DNA of 64,000 nt from Corynebacterium amycolatum (GTDB lineage: Bacteria > Actinomycetota > Actinomycetes > Mycobacteriales > Mycobacteriaceae): positions 1,550,001-1,614,000 of the forward strand of contig NZ_CP069513.1 in the NCBI RefSeq assembly GCF_016889425.1, written 5' to 3'. Under the pieces are notes generated by a model, which ran no database searches, was not told the origin of the DNA, and saw only the letters and a list, made by a program, of their open reading frames with translations. Positions 59,140-64,000 of the stretch are shown piece after piece; position 1 is the first letter of the stretch, and each line of letters begins with the position of its first letter. The position numbers were made by a program, and so were the translations under genes.

Positions 59140-60660
59140 GGTGCAGTTTTGTGTGTGGGGGGAGCCTATGTTTTTGTCAAGCCTAAATCGGAATTCTTAG
59201 GTGAAACTCTTTTGGGGGTATGCACGATTATTGGGCCCATCAACTGGTGTTGGTGGATCTGATTGCTGCTCGGCTTAAACTGCTACTGATTGTTTGGTAA
59301 GTGTCTCTCGGTAGAATTCCTTGTTTTTGAGCATGGCGTAGATGACGTTGCATCTGCGTCTGGTTGGGCACATGAGTGGGGCGCATTGTGGCGTTTGCCT
59401 TCTGCTCTTTTGCGCCCGTAGTAGGTTCGGGATGTTTCGTGGCTTCGAATGGCAGTAAACGCTTCAGTAGAACAGCGCATTTTTCAGTCGCTTGTTTCCT
59501 GTTCTGGATGGGAACTCGCCTCGTATTGATGAGCCTGATCTTCGTGTCACAGGAGCAATTCCTGCAAAGGCGGCCAGGTGGCCAGAGGATGCGAAGTCGG
59601 ATCCATCACCGATGGAAAGCAGGATTCTCGTGCTGCGGTCTTGATGCCGATTCCCGGCGTATTCGATCCAAGACCTCGGAGGCAGGGATATCCTCCAGCA
59701 CGCCGTCGACCTGGCCGACGATAGTTTCGCGTTGGGTCTTTAGTGCTTTAATGTTGGCTGCCAGCTGCGGGATAACAAGTTCGGCTGCCTCGGTTCCGGG
59801 AACAGTAACAGTTCGTGCCGCTAGTGCCACGAAAATGCTGTCCACCAGCACGTCCGGGTTGTGCCGGCTTCTCTTGGATAACCACGCCAGAACCCGGGTA
59901 CAACCAGTCTTTTTCAGTCCTGTCGGACCTGTGTAATGGATGAGTAAGTCCAGTGTCGGGGTGTGGGTACGCGTGCTGCCAGCGAAAACACGCTTCAGAC
60001 TGGGGTAGATTTGGGTGAGTAGACTGCGTAAGCGGTTGACGGTTCTGGTGCAGTCACGAGAAATGTCATCGTCAAAGCCGGACAGCATCCTAAGGGCTGC
60101 GAGTACTTCACTGTTTCGGTCAACCGCCCGTAGGGTGTGCGGCATTGTTCATGCAGTGTCGGCTGATGATGAAGGCGTCGCGACTGTCGGTTGTCGCCTG
60201 TCCAGGGTAGAGATTTGCAGCTTTTCTCATGGCCAAGCCTGGTAAGTAGCCGACCTGGCAACCGTGTTGATGGGCAACTGCAATGGGGAGCGCTCCGATG
60301 GTGTTGGGTTAGTCAACAACAACTAAGACTGTGCCGTGAGTCTGAAAGTCTTCGAAGAGTGCTGCTAACTCTGATTCGAGTTGGGGAAGAGTCTTGTCGA
60401 AAACCTTTATGCCGTCCTTGTCTAAGGCGCAGGCGTGGTGTTGAGACTTGCCTACGTCTAGGCCCCAGGAGAATGTCGATGGGAATATCCTGCGACATGG
60501 ATGGCTCCTAGGAAAACGTGGTGGATTTGCCAGTCGCTGGTGTCATGACATTCGTGGCGCACACCCACGTCTACATTGAAGCCTGGAGATTCCGGCCGCG
60601 TCCCTATTAGCTGTCATCGAATGTTCTGGTGCCGGGCGGTATCCCGGTTTATTGAAACTA
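59140..60660 (-). mobile_element. IS110-family insertion relic
   Basis: The element surrounds the broken transposase. Its left end holds TTGACAAAAACATAGG on the minus strand (about 59165-59185), a sequence often found after IS110 transposase genes. Its right end has the hairpin CCGGG-CGGTAT-CCCGG (60632-60647). IS110 elements lack terminal inverted repeats and target duplications, so the exact borders cannot be set. It sits between hisB and the small membrane gene upstream of the MFS exporter. Confidence 0.7.
59275..60498 (-). pseudogene. IS110-family transposase, broken by frameshifts and stops
   Basis: Frame fragments in order on the minus strand recover an IS110 transposase. The DEDD domain reads GLDVGKSQHHACALDKDG and ends GQATTDSRDAFII. 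The Transposase_20 part includes PGIGIKTAARILLS and AAIRSHETSRTYYGRKRA, ending TLTKQSVAV at the TAA 59275-59277. Lesions: the ATG at 60498 is one base out of frame with GLDVGKS; a TAA replaces a Gln codon at 60309-60311; a frameshift and TGA follow DAFII near 60150-60185; another frameshift lies near 59640-59660. It cannot make functional transposase. Confidence 0.88.
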
Positions 60661-60859
60661 CAGGGCGATTAAGCCGTACCCGGCCCAGCGACTGTTCCCA
60701 TTATCGGGGATGACTTCAAGGTAACGGGCAATAGTGGGGCGGTTTAATGCGTGTTCATTGCGAGTCGAAATAGCACCGACAACGAGCTCATAATGGCAGC
60801 CGTGGTAGTTATTAAGGGCAGGCCAATTCTTTTCCTTAGCTGGAGTTTTGGAGGGACTA
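60499..60859. other. IS right flank and upstream region of membrane gene
   Basis: No gene is supported. The first ~160 nt are the right end of the IS110 relic, including the CCGGG/CCCGG hairpin. The rest leads to the ATG at 60860, with GGAGGG (60850-60855) as ribosome-binding site. A minus-strand frame at 60658-60921 could be read but has no start signal and overlaps the true gene start. Confidence 0.5.
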
Positions 60860-61072
60860 ATGGTAACAACGTCTGTAGACGTGCTTCTAGCGCAGGTGTC
60901 TACCGCATCGACGCTAAGCACTTATTTTTTGTTCATTGTCGCTGGTCTGCTGGTGGGCGGAACATGGTCACTCTATAAGTCCGGATCAAGGGTTGGAACG
61001 ATTGTTCTCGGGCTTTTATCTGTGATCGCTCTCGCCGGCGCGATTTTGTGGTTGTTAGGAGTGATGGAGTAA
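60860..61072 (+). CDS. Small two-helix membrane protein
   Basis: 70 aa with two transmembrane segments (TYFLFIVAGLLVGGTWSLY and IVLGLLSVIALAGAILWLLG). GGAGGG (60850-60855) lies 5 nt before ATG 60860; an in-frame ATG at 60848 would be upstream of this site. The stop abuts the ATG of the MFS gene, so the pair is an operon. A comparable small membrane gene precedes an exporter in the hisDCB operon of C. glutamicum, as I recall. Function unknown. Confidence 0.75.
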   Translation: MVTTSVDVLLAQVSTASTLSTYFLFIVAGLLVGGTWSLYKSGSRVGTIVLGLLSVIALAGAILWLLGVME

Positions 61073-62494
61073 ATGGCGTCCCGGGTGATGGACCGCAGGC
61101 AGTTAGACGAACTGGACAGCATGTGGAAAGCGCCCGGACTAGTACCTACGCTAGTCGCCGTGATGGCCGCCTTCGGTGGCTGGTCTCTCCTCATGCCTGT
61201 TATTCCGCAGGCAATTCTTGACGATGGCGGTGGAACCTCGCTCGCCGGTGCCTACACCGGTGTCTTCATGGCTGCCACAGTTCTGACGCAGACTCAGACG
61301 CCACGAGTGTGTCGCCGTCTTGGCTACGGCATGACCATGCTGATTTCAGGTCTGTTCTTGGGCTTGCCGACGATTCTGCACATCTTCGGCACTGACGCTG
61401 CATTGGTTCTCATGATTGCGGTTTTGCGTGGTATGGGCTTCGGCGCGTTGACTGTCGCCGAGTCCGCATTGATCGCAGAGCTTGTGCCCCTGAAATTCCT
61501 GGGTAAGGCCTCTGGTGTACTTGGTGTGGCCGTTGGTCTGTCCGAGCTTATTTTCCTGCCACTTGGTCTCATCATTGCGGATAAGACTGGCTCCTACACT
61601 CCGGTTTATATTCTGGGTGCCGTCATTTCGCTCGTTGGCTCGGTGATGGCCCTATTCATTCCGAAGATTAAGCCAGCGCCGAAGGAGGGCAAGGGCGGCA
61701 ACGAGGATGTCGGTGACCCCGTTCCTGGCTCTGCAGCAACGCAGCCGAGCCCAGTTGAGCACGTTGCCACTTGGAAGCTGGTGGCCATTCCCGCGCTTGC
61801 AATCTGCACGATTGCTATGGGCTTCGGTGGTATTTCCGCTTTCCTTGCACCGGCAGCTCGTGAGGTTGATGCTGTTTCTGGTGCAATTGTCGCTGGTCTG
61901 GCTCTATCGGTTCTCGGTGGCGCGCAGATGGTGTTCCGTTACTTCGCAGGAATCTACGCCGACCGTAAGTCTGAGGCTGGAATTCTGCTGATTCCGGCAT
62001 TGATCAGTGGTTTTATTGGCCTGCTGATGATGTCCGGCGTGGTTCTCTTTGATCTGTCGGCCTGGCTGCTGTTGGTCGCTGCCATTTTCTACGGCGCGGG
62101 CTTCGGCATTGTGCAAAATGAGGCTCTGCTGCTGATGTTTGCCCGCCTGCCGCGTGACCGTACTGCTGAGGCCAGTGCCTTCTGGAACATGTCCTTTGAC
62201 TCGGGCACAGGTATCGGCTCGTTCGTTCTGGGAGCCGTAGCTGCGGCTGCGCTCCGTCCGTACCCGGCTGTCTTTGCCTTTGCAGCAGCTCTGCTGGCAG
62301 TTGGCCTCATTGGTGCGGTGCTCGACCGAATCATCGGAAAGCACCGCGTGGCGGAGTACCAGAACACCCGCGCTACGCTGCGTCGTCTGGGAGATGCCGT
62401 GAAGCGTCATACGCCGGAGGCAGCCGTGCGTGTTGCCCGCCCGGCAAAGAACGCAGTGACGCGCTTGACGGTTCGGGACCGCAAGAAGAAGTAA
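61073..62494 (+). CDS. MFS transporter (probable exporter)
   Basis: 473 aa with twelve predicted helices in two halves. MFS signatures: YTGVFMAATVLTQTQTPRVC-RRLGYG (the A-motif area), GMGFGALTVAESALIAE and the repeat in the second half, FYGAGFGIVQNEALLLMF. A ~45-residue cytoplasmic loop (KIKPAPKEGKGGNEDVGDP) joins the halves. The C-terminal tail is basic (RRLGDAVKRHTPEAAVRV). Substrate unknown; position near his genes is shared with C. glutamicum as I recall. A strong terminator follows. Confidence 0.86.
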   Translation: MASRVMDRRQLDELDSMWKAPGLVPTLVAVMAAFGGWSLLMPVIPQAILDDGGGTSLAGAYTGVFMAATVLTQTQTPRVCRRLGYGMTMLISGLFLGLPTILHIFGTDAALVLMIAVLRGMGFGALTVAESALIAELVPLKFLGKASGVLGVAVGLSELIFLPLGLIIADKTGSYTPVYILGAVISLVGSVMALFIPKIKPAPKEGKGGNEDVGDPVPGSAATQPSPVEHVATWKLVAIPALAICTIAMGFGGISAFLAPAAREVDAVSGAIVAGLALSVLGGAQMVFRYFAGIYADRKSEAGILLIPALISGFIGLLMMSGVVLFDLSAWLLLVAAIFYGAGFGIVQNEALLLMFARLPRDRTAEASAFWNMSFDSGTGIGSFVLGAVAAAALRPYPAVFAFAAALLAVGLIGAVLDRIIGKHRVAEYQNTRATLRRLGDAVKRHTPEAAVRVARPAKNAVTRLTVRDRKKK

Positions 62495-62515
62495 CTACAT
62501 AAAAAGAGACGTTAG

Positions 62516-62558
62516 AAAAAGAGTGGCTGCGCTAGTCCTAGCGCAGCCACTCTTTTTT
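62516..62558 (+). terminator. Rho-independent terminator after MFS gene
   Basis: A very stable hairpin: AAAAAGAGTGGCTGCGCTAG and its complement around a tiny loop, followed by TTTTTT. The A-run on the left makes it usable in both directions, so it can also stop the opposing gene at 62602. Confidence 0.95.
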
Positions 62559-62601
62559 GGTTAATAAATGCAACCCCCGGTGTGTGATCAGCCGTGCCTG
62601 T

Positions 62602-63225
62602 TTACGCGACGGCGACGTCCATCTCGGTGAAGAGAGACCGCAGGCGGGTTTCGATATCGTCGATAAGCGACTGGAGCTCGTCGTCTGCGAGATTGTCCGG
62701 ATCCGCGACATCCCATTCCACGTAGCGGTCGCCTGGGACTGCCGGCGTCTCCTCGATGCCCATGAGCACTACGACATCGGCGCGGTGGGAAACACGGGGA
62801 GTAATCGTCTTTTGAGTGAGGCGCGAGGTGTCCACCCCGCGATCATGAAGAGCTTCGACGACGCGCGGATTCAGGCCATCCTCTGGAGTCAGGCCGATGG
62901 TGCGGATAAAGACTTCGTCACCGGCCAGGTGGTAAGCCAGAGCAGTGGCAATCTGGCTGCGGCCGGAGCCGCGGCTGTCGGCAAAGAGAATTTCCTGGCG
63001 CGGGGCGAAGTCCTTGCATCCGCTCGCGGCCTTGATGCGCTCGGTGGCCTCGCGTTCGGCGAGGACGGGGAGGAAGTTAGTCACCTTCGCAGAGCTGGAC
63101 AGCTCTGCAATGACATCGTCGAGGATGGAATCGATAGTCGCAGCATCGCAGGCTGCATCGTAGAGCCGGTGAAGGTCCTCGCGGACAATGGCAAATGATT
63201 TACTAAGAACGGATGCGGTAGTCAT
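62602..63225 (-). CDS. LMW phosphatase/arsenate-reductase fold protein lacking catalytic Cys
   Basis: 207 aa. Residues ~1-70 are a helical domain like the three-helix part in some actinobacterial ArsC-type proteins. Residues ~75-200 have the low-molecular-weight phosphatase fold: ILFADSRGSGRSQIATALAY at the phosphate loop, and a DPDNL general-acid region in VEWDVADPDNLADDEL. In active members the loop is CX5R with the Cys as nucleophile; here the Cys position is Asp83 while Arg89 is kept. It may be a pseudo-enzyme with a binding or regulatory role. It sits between a terminator and hisH. Confidence 0.8.
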   Translation of the reverse strand: MTTASVLSKSFAIVREDLHRLYDAACDAATIDSILDDVIAELSSSAKVTNFLPVLAEREATERIKAASGCKDFAPRQEILFADSRGSGRSQIATALAYHLAGDEVFIRTIGLTPEDGLNPRVVEALHDRGVDTSRLTQKTITPRVSHRADVVVLMGIEETPAVPGDRYVEWDVADPDNLADDELQSLIDDIETRLRSLFTEMDVAVA

Positions 63226-63399
63226 AGCGTCTGAGTCTCTCTGTGAAAAATAATCAGGAGTATTAGGGATAAATCAATAACTTAGTTAACCTGTTGTTAA
63301 TCTTGAGTTTACCAAAGTATTCGGTGGGCGTATACCAGCGCTTTTGCCTGTCCAGGCAGTTTTCTTGGGGTAAATGGGAAACATCGATTCCCAGCGCCT

Positions 63400-63413
63400 T
63401 AAAATGTCCAACT
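63400..63413 (+). promoter_or_regulatory. Leaderless promoter of hisH
   Basis: TAAAAT at 63400-63405 lies 8 nt before the ATG of hisH, the same arrangement as dnaE and ilvA. No Shine-Dalgarno is seen before this ATG. Confidence 0.55.
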
Positions 63414-64000
63414 ATGGAACAAGTCTCACCTTCGACGAAGACCCCAACTGTTGCCATCCTTGATTACGGCTCCGGTAATTTGCGTTCAGCTGAGCGCGCT
63501 GTGGCCACCACGGGTGCCGAGGTTATTGTGACCGCCGATCCGAAGACCGTGATGGAGGCCGATGGTCTCCTCGTTCCCGGCGTCGGTGCCTATGCCGCAT
63601 GCATGGAGGGTTTGCATCGAGTGCAAGGGCCGCGCCTGATTGGCTCTCGACTCGCAGGTGGTCGGCCGGTGATGGGAATCTGCGTTGGTATGCAGGTGCT
63701 CTTTGACCGCGGCGTCGAGTACGCCGACGGCATCCATGCAGCGGAGACCGACGCATCCGCAGCTGTCACCGGCACCCCGGGTTGTGGTGAATGGCCCGGT
63801 ACTGTCGAGCGCCTCGAGGCGTCGATTCTGCCGCACATGGGCTGGAACACGGTTGAGGTGCCGGAAGGCTCAAAGATGTTTAAGGGGCTGGAAGATCAGC
63901 GTTTTTACTTCGTCCACTCCTACGGTGTGCGCACGTGGGACCTTGATACGGATTCTCGCATCGCTCCGCCGCTGGTGACGTGGTCTGCCCACGAATCCGA
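63414..64000 (+). CDS. hisH: Imidazole glycerol phosphate synthase, glutamine amidotransferase subunit (5' part)
   Basis: The gene runs off the window end. It starts ATG 63414 ([19 protein letters not shown]). The class I amidotransferase motifs are [30 protein letters not shown] and [13 protein letters not shown] with the catalytic Cys. [13 protein letters not shown] and [10 protein letters not shown] precede the expected His-Glu region near the edge. It supplies ammonia to HisF. The start codon is only ~190 nt from the divergently oriented 62602-63225 gene. Confidence 0.94.
   Translation, partial: MEQVSPSTKTPTVAILDYGSGNLRSAERAVATTGAEVIVTADPKTVMEADGLLVPGVGAYAACMEGLHRVQGPRLIGSRLAGGRPVMGICVGMQVLFDRGVEYADGIHAAETDASAAVTGTPGCGEWPGTVERLEASILPHMGWNTVEVPEGSKMFKGLEDQRFYFVHSYGVRTWDLDTDSRIAPPLVTWSAHES

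Noticed and set aside
60658..60921. Minus-strand frame ending in a discoidin-like phrase (ARYLEVIPDNGN)
   Set aside because: It overlaps the start of the supported membrane gene, lacks a start signal and the resemblance is short.

Overview
The window is chromosomal DNA of a Corynebacterium. The gene order (divIVA-ileS, lspA-rluD-dnaE-ilvA, treZ/treY/glgX, bioB-bsaP-nadABC, hisDCB and hisH) is typical of Corynebacteriales, GC is moderately high, and many genes start exactly 6-8 nt after a TANNNT -10 hexamer, which indicates leaderless mRNAs. A complete Propionibacterium-type methylmalonyl-CoA:pyruvate transcarboxylase operon (5S, 12S, a small accessory subunit, 1.3S biotin carrier) suggests a propionate-forming species such as the C. 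amycolatum/C. xerosis group. The genus is well supported; the species is inference.

Layout. 0.1-6.6 kb: divIVA/wag31, an ileS T-box leader, ileS, dinB. 6.7-10.4 kb: acetyltransferase, asparaginase and two lipoprotein genes with a palindromic repeat between them. 10.4-16.8 kb: lspA-rluD-membrane protein operon, rarD, a two-gene operon (PLP racemase-fold enzyme and sugar-lactone oxidase) and a 54-aa protein. 17-25.8 kb: dnaE, ilvA and an unrecognised 1237-aa protein. 25.8-38.4 kb: treZ, yigZ, an IclR regulator, an S4 protein, a RelS-like alarmone synthetase, treY, an exonuclease with BRCT domain, a solitary HigA, a second copy of the palindromic repeat, and glgX. 38.4-44 kb: transcarboxylase operon and an antiporter. 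44-50.7 kb: TetR regulator divergent from bioB-bsaP-DUF2567, then nadA-nadB-nadC. 50.7-54.9 kb: three tandem TPR-like genes. 55.2-64 kb: hisDCB, a PPOX-family gene, a decayed IS110 element, a small membrane protein with an MFS exporter, a phosphatase-fold protein without its catalytic cysteine, and the 5' part of hisH.

How it fits together. treY and treZ make trehalose from glycogen, and glgX trims glycogen branches. The transcarboxylase couples methylmalonyl-CoA to pyruvate, giving propionyl-CoA and oxaloacetate. It needs biotin, and bioB with its helper bsaP lies just downstream behind BioQ-like operators. nadABC is a complete de novo quinolinate pathway, but nadB has no canonical start codon. 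Most of the window is ordinary housekeeping DNA. The least explained pieces are the 1237-aa protein, the TPR trio, the palindromic repeat family, an over-represented 11-mer, and the 54-aa and 191-aa proteins.
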